Shown here: positions 1 through 6,425 of the stretch, piece by piece
Layout: every line of letters begins with the position of its first letter
How positions within the stretch are numbered: position 1 is the first letter of the stretch
Source of the DNA: UBA6772 sp965183875
Lineage (GTDB): Bacteria; Bacteroidota; Bacteroidia; Flavobacteriales; UBA7430
NCBI GenBank assembly: GCA_965183875.1
Contig: CBCYMK010000025.1
Coordinates: 1-41,929, forward strand
Direction: 5' to 3'
DNA length: 41,929 bases
Position numbers and translations under genes: made by a program
The notes under the pieces: model-generated
The model's input: only the letters and a program-made list of their open reading frames with translations
What the model was told of the DNA's origin: nothing
Databases searched by the model: none

Positions 1-13
1 ATTAAAACTTTTT

Positions 14-430
14 TTGACAGATTTAGTTCAGTTTTTCAAAATCCCAAAAATATTTTTCACAATCTGTTTGTTTTCAATTTTCTATTATTTAATGTCGTTT
101 AATTATTTAGTCGAAATCGTATACTATTCTGTAGGATTGTCTTCTTTTACTTTTTTAATATATACTATGTTTATTCGTTTTAAAGATTTAAAAAAGGTGA
201 GTTCAAAATATTTAGTTGCTACTAAGTATCGCTTTTTTACACAATTTTGTACTAGTATTTTTTATTGGATTGTTGTTTGGCCTATTATAGTAAACGATAG
301 TGTTCTATTTGAAAATCCTATCGCTATCCCAGGGCTTTTAACCTTAATTGTAATAATTGTTTTAATAATAAGGGAGCAATTAGAAAACCTTGAAACCTAT
401 ATGGAAGAGAATTATCCAGCTGCACTATAG
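14..430 (+). CDS. Membrane protein of unknown function, possibly 5'-truncated
   Basis: I do not recognise this protein. It has about 138 residues with four hydrophobic stretches (roughly residues 13-30, 35-52, 73-93 and 103-120) and a charged C-terminus, so it is probably a small polytopic inner-membrane protein. The start shown is a TTG at base 14. The frame stays open to the window edge, so the true start may lie upstream and outside the window. It reads toward trhO but is separated from it by 77 bases that hold a promoter-like box, so the two are probably transcribed separately. The function cannot be inferred. Confidence 0.55.
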   Translation: MTDLVQFFKIPKIFFTICLFSIFYYLMSFNYLVEIVYYSVGLSSFTFLIYTMFIRFKDLKKVSSKYLVATKYRFFTQFCTSIFYWIVVWPIIVNDSVLFENPIAIPGLLTLIVIIVLIIREQLENLETYMEENYPAAL

Positions 431-468
431 TTCTATAAGATTTCTTACTGATTAAGAAATCAATTTTA

Positions 469-476
469 TAAATTTG
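469..476 (+). promoter_or_regulatory. Promoter -7 box (TAAATTTG) for trhO
   Basis: TAAATTTG is an exact match to the Bacteroidota -7 element TAnnTTTG. It lies 31 bases before the trhO ATG in the intergenic gap. No clean TTTG -33 element sits 19-21 bases upstream, so the call rests on the -7 box and its position. Confidence 0.5.
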
Positions 477-507
477 CAGTACTTTTAACTTTAAACATTA
501 GTATAGC

Positions 508-1539
508 ATGCAACTGTACAATAAACTAAGTGCGAGTGAGAGATCAGCTTTGATAGACGAAGCAGGTACCGATCGCCTAACCATTTCTTTTTACCAATAT
601 GCTACTATTGGTAATCCTCAAATTTTTAGAGATACCTTATTTATTAAGTGGGAGTCCATAGATGTCTTAGGGCGTATATATATTGCCCACGAAGGTATAA
701 ACGCGCAATTGTCTTTGCCAGCGGATAAGTTTAACGACTTTAAACAACACCTCGATACCATTTCGTTTTTAAAAGGTATAAGGTTAAACGTTGCTAGAGA
801 GCAAGACAATAAATCATTTTTAAAGCTTAAGCTTAAGGTGAAAGATAAAATTGTTGCTGATGGTTTAAACGACGATTCCTTTGATCCAACGGATATAGGA
901 GTGCATTTAAAAGCTCAAAATTTTAACGATATATTAGAGGACCCCAAGACGGTATTGATTGACATGAGGAATCATTACGAAACAGAAATTGGGCATTTTA
1001 AAAACGCAATTACACCCGATGTAGATACCTTTAGAGAGTCCTTACCCATTATAGAGGACGATCTTAAAGATCATAAAGAAGATAAAAACCTTGTAATGTA
1101 TTGTACTGGAGGAATTCGCTGCGAAAAAGCCAGTGCCTACTTTAAGCACAAAGGGTTTAAAAAAGTTTACCAACTGGAAGGTGGTATTATTGAGTATGCA
1201 CGACAAATAGAAGACGAAGGCTTAGAGAATAAATTCTTAGGTAAGAATTTCGTTTTTGATGAACGTAGAGGAGAGCGAATTTCTGATGATATCATTTCTA
1301 ATTGTCACCAATGTGGTAAGCCTTGCGATACCCATACCAATTGTGGGAATGTAGCCTGCAACCTTTTATTCTTACAATGTGAAGATTGTAAAATAGAACA
1401 CGCCAATTGCTGTGGTAAAGCTTGTAAAGATATTAACGACCTGCCTTTTGAAGAACAAAAGGAGTTGCGAAAAGGGAATCCAAACAGTAATAAGATCTTT
1501 AATAAAGGTAGGTCTGAGAACTTACACTTTAAAAAGTAA
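508..1539 (+). CDS. trhO: tRNA uridine(34) hydroxylase, rhodanese-type
   Basis: TrhO (YceA family) oxidises uridine 34 of certain tRNAs as the first step toward 5-(carboxy)methoxyuridine and acts in the cytoplasm. The 343 residues match the family length of about 350. An N-terminal acylphosphatase-like domain ('HEGINAQLS', near residue 62) is followed by a rhodanese domain whose active loop 'CTGGIRCEKA' puts the catalytic Cys at about residue 199. The Cys-rich tail ('CHQCGKPCDTHTNC', then further Cys pairs) is also typical. The gene stands alone: a promoter box lies upstream and a terminator begins two bases after the stop. The start ATG sits 31 bases after the -7 box. Confidence 0.93.
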   Translation: MQLYNKLSASERSALIDEAGTDRLTISFYQYATIGNPQIFRDTLFIKWESIDVLGRIYIAHEGINAQLSLPADKFNDFKQHLDTISFLKGIRLNVAREQDNKSFLKLKLKVKDKIVADGLNDDSFDPTDIGVHLKAQNFNDILEDPKTVLIDMRNHYETEIGHFKNAITPDVDTFRESLPIIEDDLKDHKEDKNLVMYCTGGIRCEKASAYFKHKGFKKVYQLEGGIIEYARQIEDEGLENKFLGKNFVFDERRGERISDDIISNCHQCGKPCDTHTNCGNVACNLLFLQCEDCKIEHANCCGKACKDINDLPFEEQKELRKGNPNSNKIFNKGRSENLHFKK

Positions 1540-1540
1540 T

Positions 1541-1568
1541 AGAAGGCCGTTCTAATAACGGCTTTCTT
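1541..1568 (+). terminator. Intrinsic terminator after trhO
   Basis: An 11-bp stem (GCCGTT/AACGGC core, extended by A/T and G-U pairs) with a CTAAT loop ends in TTTCTT. It begins two bases after the trhO stop. Confidence 0.75.
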
Positions 1569-1615
1569 ATGGTTTCATCAGTACAATCTAGAGAAATAGA
1601 TTATGAGAACTACAA

Positions 1616-1646
1616 CTTGTAGGTTCCGTCAATTTTCCTATTTTTG
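1616..1646 (+). promoter_or_regulatory. Sigma-ABfr-type promoter of the cysteine operon
   Basis: CTTG (1616-1619) and TATTTTTG (1639-1646) are separated by 19 bases. This fits the Bacteroidota arrangement of TTTG, 19-21 bases, then TAnnTTTG, with one mismatch in the -33 element. Transcription should start near 1650, placing the leader ATG (1657) only a few bases into the RNA. Confidence 0.65.
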
Positions 1647-1656
1647 TAGTTCAATC

Positions 1657-1710
1657 ATGAAAAACAACCAAACACATACTAACTGTTGTTGCACTAGATT
1701 AACTATCTAA
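1657..1710 (+). CDS. Cysteine-rich leader peptide (MKNNQTHTNCCCTRLTI)
   Basis: This 17-codon ORF starts about 11 bases after the -7 box and carries three consecutive Cys codons (1684-1692) followed by Thr-Arg. It ends at TAA 1708-1710, 71 bases before the first enzyme gene. Downstream lie an inverted repeat that overlaps its 3' end and an intrinsic terminator. That layout is the classic one for attenuation by a regulatory peptide: low Cys-tRNA would stall ribosomes at the Cys run. Poly-Cys leader peptides controlling sulfur genes are known in Actinobacteria; I do not recall a characterised Bacteroidota example. Translation and regulation are inferred. Confidence 0.65.
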   Translation: MKNNQTHTNCCCTRLTI

Positions 1711-1728
1711 TCTGAGTGGTAATAGTGC
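1691..1728 (+). promoter_or_regulatory. Leader RNA stem overlapping the Cys codons and leader stop
   Basis: GCACTA (1691-1696) is complementary to TAGTGC (1723-1728). Inside it, AGATTA (1696-1701) pairs with TAATCT (1708-1713), enclosing the leader stop codon. The outer arm begins at the third Cys codon, so a ribosome stalled on the Cys run would prevent this stem from forming. How the stem communicates with the terminator at 1745-1770 is not obvious from the sequence. Confidence 0.5.
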
Positions 1729-1744
1729 TATGTAAATAAATCAT

Positions 1745-1770
1745 AACCTATCCGTTTGGATGGGTTTTTT
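1745..1770 (+). terminator. Intrinsic terminator (attenuator) before the cbs-type gene
   Basis: AACCTATCC (1745-1753) pairs with GGATGGGTT (1758-1766) as nine pairs with one G-U, GTTT loop, followed by a T run to 1770. It lies between the Cys leader peptide and the first enzyme gene, whose ATG is at 1782, so it must be bypassed for the operon to be expressed. Confidence 0.75.
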
Positions 1771-1781
1771 AGTATAAAAAC

Positions 1782-2813
1782 ATGAAGCAATTCGATCAAA
1801 CTATATTAGACGTAATTGGAAATACCCCAATTATAAAATTGAATAAGGTAGCTACAGGTGTAGCCTCTTCTATTTATGTGAAATTAGAATATATGAACCC
1901 TGGAGGATCTATTAAAGATCGTATGGGTGTGTATTTATGTGAACAAGCTGTGAAGCGTGGAGACCTAAAACCTGGTGGAACTATCGTGGAGTCTACTTCG
2001 GGAAATACTGGGGTAGGGATTGCTCTTTTTGCTGCTATTAATGGTTATAAATGTGTTTTTGTGATGGCCGATAAGCAGTCGCAAGAAAAAATAGACAACC
2101 TAAAAGCTTACGGTGCTAAGGTTTTGGTTTGCCCTACAGATGTAGAGCCAGAAGACCCTAGGTCGTATTATTCTGTCGCTGCTAATTTAGCAAAACTACC
2201 TAATTCTGTATTCCTCGATCAATATGGAAATATGGATAATGGTCAGTCTCACTTTGAAATTACAGGTCCAGAAATATACGAACAAACAAAAGGAGAGTTT
2301 GATACCCTTATGGCTGGAATAGGTACTGGTGGAACAATTTCGGGTTGTTCTCGTTTCCTAAAACCTAAAATGCCGCATTTAAAATCTGTGGCGGTAGATT
2401 GTGAAGGTTCTATCTTAAAAGAGTACCACGAAACCGGTGAAATGGGTGATGCTTATAGCTATTTGGTTGAAGGTATTGGTGAAGATTTTTTACCAGACAA
2501 TGTATTGTTCGATCAAATAGATGCTATGGTAAGAGTAGGCGATGAAGAGTCGTTCCATATGACTAGACGCTTATTGCAAGAAGAGGGGATTTATGCTGGA
2601 GGATCTAGTGGTTCTGCTGTTGTAGGAGCTATAAGGTATGCCGAGTCCTTGGACAAGCCAGAGCGTATTTTAGTTATACTTCCAGACTCAGGTAACCGTT
2701 ATGCTTCTAAAATTTACAATGAAGCTTGGATGCAAGAAATGGGCTATTTAAAAGGAGATTCACCAAAAGATGAATTAGATTTAGAAATCGATAAAATTCT
2801 AGGGAATGCATAA
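1782..2813 (+). CDS. cbs: Cystathionine beta-synthase-type PLP enzyme (catalytic core only)
   Basis: This fold-type II PLP enzyme should condense homocysteine with serine (or O-acetylserine) to cystathionine, the first half of reverse transsulfuration, in the cytoplasm. The PLP lysine is K45 in 'GGSIKDRMG', and the phosphate and substrate loop 'STSGNTG' is at residues 71-77. The later 'EGIGEDFLP' and 'GGSSGSAV' motifs resemble CBS more than CysK/CysM. At 343 residues it lacks the C-terminal regulatory CBS-domain pair. The start is 12 bases after the attenuator T run, and the end overlaps the next gene by eight bases. A cysteine synthase role cannot be excluded by reading alone. Confidence 0.85.
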   Translation: MKQFDQTILDVIGNTPIIKLNKVATGVASSIYVKLEYMNPGGSIKDRMGVYLCEQAVKRGDLKPGGTIVESTSGNTGVGIALFAAINGYKCVFVMADKQSQEKIDNLKAYGAKVLVCPTDVEPEDPRSYYSVAANLAKLPNSVFLDQYGNMDNGQSHFEITGPEIYEQTKGEFDTLMAGIGTGGTISGCSRFLKPKMPHLKSVAVDCEGSILKEYHETGEMGDAYSYLVEGIGEDFLPDNVLFDQIDAMVRVGDEESFHMTRRLLQEEGIYAGGSSGSAVVGAIRYAESLDKPERILVILPDSGNRYASKIYNEAWMQEMGYLKGDSPKDELDLEIDKILGNA

Positions 2814-3963
2814 AGATAATTTACAAAAAGGTACTAGAGCTATACATATTGGTAATGAACCCGATGAAAAAACAGGGGCTGTAATACCACCAATTTACCA
2901 AACTTCTACTTTTATCCAGTCTAGCCCAGGAGAGCATAAAGGATACGAGTATACGCGTTCTCATAACCCTACACGCACACGTTTAGAAGACTGTTTAGCT
3001 TCATTAGAAAACGCTGACCATTGCTTGGTTACTTCCAGTGGGATGGCTGCTGTATCTTTAATATTTCAATCATTCCCACAGGGTACAAAAATTCTTTGTG
3101 GTGATGATGTTTATGGGGGTACCTATAGAATTTTAAACACCATTTTTAACGATCGTTTTGTACTAAAACATGTAAATACTACAGATGTAGATTCTGTAAA
3201 AGAAGAGTTGAATTCTTTTAAGCCCAATTTAGTTTGGTTAGAATCTCCAACGAATCCTATGTTACAGATAAGCGATATTAAAGCTATATGTTCTGCTGCA
3301 CATGCTGTTGATGCAAAGGTAGTAGTAGATAATACTTTTATGAGTCCATATTTCCAAAACCCATTAGATCTTGGAGCAGATATGGTAATGCACTCTTTAA
3401 CAAAATACATAAACGGCCATAGCGATGTAGTTGGTGGTGCTATTATGTTAAACGATAATACCCAGTTCGATAAACTCTGGTATTTACAAAATTCTATGGG
3501 GCCTAGTCAGTCGCCATTCGATAGCTGGTTAGTGCTTAGAGGTGTTAAGACCTTGGCTATACGTATGCGTGCACATGCGAGTAATGCTATGGAAATTGCC
3601 AAGTATTTAGAGCAACATCCTAAGGTGGATAAAGTTATCTATCCTGGTTTGGAATCTCATCCACAACACGAATTAGCAAAGAGCCAAATGTCTGGTTTTG
3701 GCGGCATGCTTAGTGTGTATATTAAAGGCGGATTAAAAGAGAGTAAAATATTTTTAGAGAAAGTTAAATTATTTGCCTTGGCAGAAAGTTTAGGTGGTGT
3801 AGAGAGTTTAATTGAACACCCTGCCATAATGACCCATGCTTCTGTACCCCTCCAAGAAAGAGCAAAACTCGGTATTGCCGATAATTTTGTACGTATTTCT
3901 GTAGGTGTAGAAGATATAGAAGATCTTGTGGCTGATTTATCAGATGCTTTAGACTGTATTTAA
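2806..3963 (+). CDS. Cystathionine gamma-lyase / gamma-synthase (Cys/Met metabolism PLP enzyme)
   Basis: This fold-type I PLP enzyme of the MetB/MccB/CGL family has 385 residues, the usual length. The PLP lysine is K200 in 'SLTKYINGHSD'; 'SSGMAA' (about residues 78-82) and 'ESPTNP' (146-151) are family signatures. Next to a CBS-type gene with which it overlaps by eight bases (ATGCATAA), the likely role is cleaving cystathionine to cysteine, ammonia and 2-oxobutyrate, completing reverse transsulfuration. Gamma-synthase activity in the methionine direction is the alternative and motifs do not settle it. Expression should depend on the upstream Cys attenuator. Confidence 0.88.
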   Translation: MHKDNLQKGTRAIHIGNEPDEKTGAVIPPIYQTSTFIQSSPGEHKGYEYTRSHNPTRTRLEDCLASLENADHCLVTSSGMAAVSLIFQSFPQGTKILCGDDVYGGTYRILNTIFNDRFVLKHVNTTDVDSVKEELNSFKPNLVWLESPTNPMLQISDIKAICSAAHAVDAKVVVDNTFMSPYFQNPLDLGADMVMHSLTKYINGHSDVVGGAIMLNDNTQFDKLWYLQNSMGPSQSPFDSWLVLRGVKTLAIRMRAHASNAMEIAKYLEQHPKVDKVIYPGLESHPQHELAKSQMSGFGGMLSVYIKGGLKESKIFLEKVKLFALAESLGGVESLIEHPAIMTHASVPLQERAKLGIADNFVRISVGVEDIEDLVADLSDALDCI

Positions 3964-4003
3964 ATACACTTAGCATTTACTTTTTCTTCTAAATCATATA
4001 ACT

Positions 4004-4679
4004 ATGAACGAAGAAATAAAATTTAGGCTGAAAGAAATTGAGGCTTATTTGAAAGGATATATGGATGAGGGGAAGCAGTTTTTTGCTTCCTCATCTTTCC
4101 AATCGCACAGTATTCCTATGCTGCACATCCTCAATACGATTGCCCCTAATTTCCCTGTTTATTTTATTGATACTGGATTTCACTTTCCAGAAACCTTAGA
4201 ATTTAGAGATCAGGTAGCTGCTCAATTCAATTTAAATGTTAAAAATCACAGAGGAACTACTTCTTTGGTAAATCAATTAACCACCGAAGATAGATTTCTG
4301 TTTCAGTCTGATCCTGCTTATTGCTGTGCCATTAATAAAACACAGCCAATGGATAGTTTGATGATGCAATATGATATCTGGATTACCGGAGTTCGGAAAG
4401 ATCAAAATGCCAATAGAAGTACGATGGGGTATGAGGCTCAAGGACCACATAATACAATGCGTTTTCATCCTATGATTCACTGGTCTAGTAAAATGATTTG
4501 GGGAATACCGAAAAGCGTATAATTTACCTACGCATCCACTAGAAGAACAAGGGTATTTAAGTATTGGATGCTTGCCTTGTACACAGAAATTTTCACTCGA
4601 AACCGACGATAGTAGAGGTGGTAGATGGAAAGGTATGAAGAAAAATGAATGTGGATTACACACCGATTTAATTAAATAA
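4004..4679 (+). pseudogene. cysH: cysH, adenylyl-sulfate (APS/PAPS) reductase, broken by one extra base
   Basis: CysH reduces activated sulfate to sulfite in assimilatory sulfate reduction. The first frame gives 172 residues ending at 4522, with the substrate-binding loop near residues 29-33 and 'CC' at 107-108. In the next frame the rest follows without a gap: 'YRKAYNLPTHPL', 'GCLPCT' and 'ECGLH'. Thus the CC/CxxC ligands of a [4Fe-4S] APS-reductase-type enzyme and the catalytic Cys are all present but split. The shift maps to GGGG at 4500-4503, where one G fewer restores about 224 residues, a normal length. The gene follows the transsulfuration pair and ends one base before the epimerase ATG. 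A sequencing indel is at least as likely as a real mutation. Confidence 0.85.
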
Positions 4680-4680
4680 G

Positions 4681-5601
4681 ATGAGGATACTAATTACTGG
4701 AGGACTAGGTTATATCGGTTATACTTTAATTGAGCAACTAACACAATTAAGCGGTTTAGAAAATCAAATTGTGATTTACGATAACTTGTCTCGAAATGAA
4801 TTCTCGCTTTTAAATGCACATCATTTAGATGGTAAGAATATACGCTTTGTAAAAGGGGACTTACTCGACAATCATAAGCTACAAAAAGAAGTAAATAATG
4901 CAGAGGTAGTAATTCATTTAGCTGCCATGGTAACCACGCCTTTCGAAGACAAATTCTTTCACCATTTCGATCAAGTAAATCACTGGGGTACTGCAAATTT
5001 GGTGTCGGCTGTAGAAGAAAGCGATGTGAAGCATTTTATTTATTTGAGCTCTATTTCGGTTTTTGGAAATAACGATCAACAAGTTGATGAGAATACTTTG
5101 GTGAATCCAGACTCATCTTATGGGATTAGTAAATACCAAGCCGAGAAACATGTACAGCGTTTGGTAAACAAAATCCCTACACATATTATAAGGTCAGGGA
5201 ATGTTTACGGCTACAACCCTGCTATACGTTTAGATGCAGTAATTAACAGGTTTATGTACGAGGCACAATTCGAAGGTCGTGTACGTATTAATGGAGATGG
5301 TTCGCAGTATCGTGGCTTTATATCGGTTTCAGAAATCAGTCAGATAATTACTTCATTAGTTCAAAATCCTACATATAATTCAGGCATACATTTAGCGGTT
5401 ACAAAATCACTAAGTATCAACGATGTCTTAGAGTCAATTTTAAAAATATATCCTGACACTGAGTTTATTCACAGCAACGAAAGTATGCGAATGAAATCTA
5501 TAAAAGTGACTATTCCTTCAGATATAATAAAGAATTTAAAAATTAGAAGTACCGACTTGAAAGATGATTTACTAACTTTCAAAAAGTCTTTTATTCAATA
5601 A
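4681..5601 (+). CDS. NAD-dependent epimerase/dehydratase family protein
   Basis: This extended short-chain dehydrogenase has 306 residues. The nucleotide-binding loop 'GGLGYIG' is at residues 7-13, and the catalytic 'YGISK' (Tyr-x3-Lys) is near residue 147, with the active-site Ser in 'YLSSISVFG'. The family modifies nucleotide sugars such as UDP-glucose or dTDP-sugars, but the substrate cannot be read here. The ATG is one base after the cysH stop, and the stop is two bases before the next ATG, so it is co-transcribed with the sulfur genes. No link between sugar epimerisation and cysteine synthesis is evident, which makes the placement odd. Confidence 0.85.
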   Translation: MRILITGGLGYIGYTLIEQLTQLSGLENQIVIYDNLSRNEFSLLNAHHLDGKNIRFVKGDLLDNHKLQKEVNNAEVVIHLAAMVTTPFEDKFFHHFDQVNHWGTANLVSAVEESDVKHFIYLSSISVFGNNDQQVDENTLVNPDSSYGISKYQAEKHVQRLVNKIPTHIIRSGNVYGYNPAIRLDAVINRFMYEAQFEGRVRINGDGSQYRGFISVSEISQIITSLVQNPTYNSGIHLAVTKSLSINDVLESILKIYPDTEFIHSNESMRMKSIKVTIPSDIIKNLKIRSTDLKDDLLTFKKSFIQ

Positions 5602-5603
5602 AC

Positions 5604-6128
5604 ATGAACTATTTATTATTCAATCAGGAATCCGAAAGGCTTCGGTTTAGACCTTTAATAAATGAGGACTTTGATGCCTGGCTTCCGTTTTTTGAAGACA
5701 AAGAAATACTAACTTATTTTGGTATTGATCCTAACTTAAGTCAGCACAAACTTTGTGAAAATTGGTTTAAAAGAGTATTCGATCGTTATGAGAATAATTT
5801 AGGTGGGATGAATGCCATAATCCTAAAAGAAACAGGTGAACTTATTGGGCAATGTGGCTTGCTAATTCAAACTATTCAAGGCAAAGAACGCTTAGAAGTT
5901 GGATACTCGTTATTACCCGAGTTTAGAGGTTTTGGATATGGTTCTGAAGCTGCGATAAAATGTAAAGAATTTGCCTTTGATAATTCTTTTGCAGCGCAAT
6001 TAATGTCTATGATTCATGTTGATAATAAAGCATCCGAAAAAGTAGCTTTAAAAAATGGAATGTCACTAGAATCTATCATCGACTACGAGGGTATGATGGC
6101 TAAAATTTACACAATAAATAAAGCATGA
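5604..6128 (+). CDS. GNAT family N-acetyltransferase (RimJ/RimL-like)
   Basis: At 174 residues this has the length of RimJ/RimL-type acetyltransferases. It opens with 'ESERLRFRPL', the usual 'T/SxRLxLRP' N-terminus, and carries the acetyl-CoA loop 'LPEFRGFGYGSEA' (around residues 108-120). Such enzymes acetylate N-terminal amines, small metabolites or antibiotics; the substrate is unknown here. It starts two bases after the epimerase stop and overlaps the next gene by four bases (ATGA), so it belongs to the same transcript. Confidence 0.85.
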   Translation: MNYLLFNQESERLRFRPLINEDFDAWLPFFEDKEILTYFGIDPNLSQHKLCENWFKRVFDRYENNLGGMNAIILKETGELIGQCGLLIQTIQGKERLEVGYSLLPEFRGFGYGSEAAIKCKEFAFDNSFAAQLMSMIHVDNKASEKVALKNGMSLESIIDYEGMMAKIYTINKA

Positions 6129-6385
6129 ATATTTTAGGAAACAAAAAAAAATCAGAAGTAATTTATGAGCACTTACAGTTAGGTGTTTTAGTTGCTGTAT
6201 CGAGTGATGACAACTCTCTAGCTAGAGAGTTTTTAAAAAAATACAAGGGTAAAAAATCGATGCCATCTGATAAAATACCTGGCTATAAAATGGTTGTTGA
6301 CCCAGAGTTTGATAGTTTGAAAATTGATTTCTCAAAAACCTTTGATTTCCTCATCAAAGACCTCAAATTATTCCCTCTTAAATAG
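6125..6385 (+). CDS. Uncharacterised 86-residue protein
   Basis: I do not recognise this family. The protein is small, Lys-rich and soluble, with no signal peptide or membrane helix. A possible alpha/beta N-terminus ('GVLVAVSSDDNSLAREFLKKY') is followed by a basic loop and a hydrophobic C-terminal helix. Its ATG overlaps the acetyltransferase stop (ATGA), which argues for real, coupled translation. It is the last gene of the run that begins with the Cys leader; recQ follows after 40 bases. Confidence 0.6.
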   Translation: MNILGNKKKSEVIYEHLQLGVLVAVSSDDNSLAREFLKKYKGKKSMPSDKIPGYKMVVDPEFDSLKIDFSKTFDFLIKDLKLFPLK

Positions 6386-6425
6386 GAGTAGGTGTTTGAA
6401 TTTGATAAAACCTTAAAGTTTAATA

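Noticed and set aside
3764..3976. 70-codon minus-strand frame at the end of the cystathionine lyase gene
   Set aside because: It is antisense to a well-conserved coding sequence and has no start context or homology that I can see.
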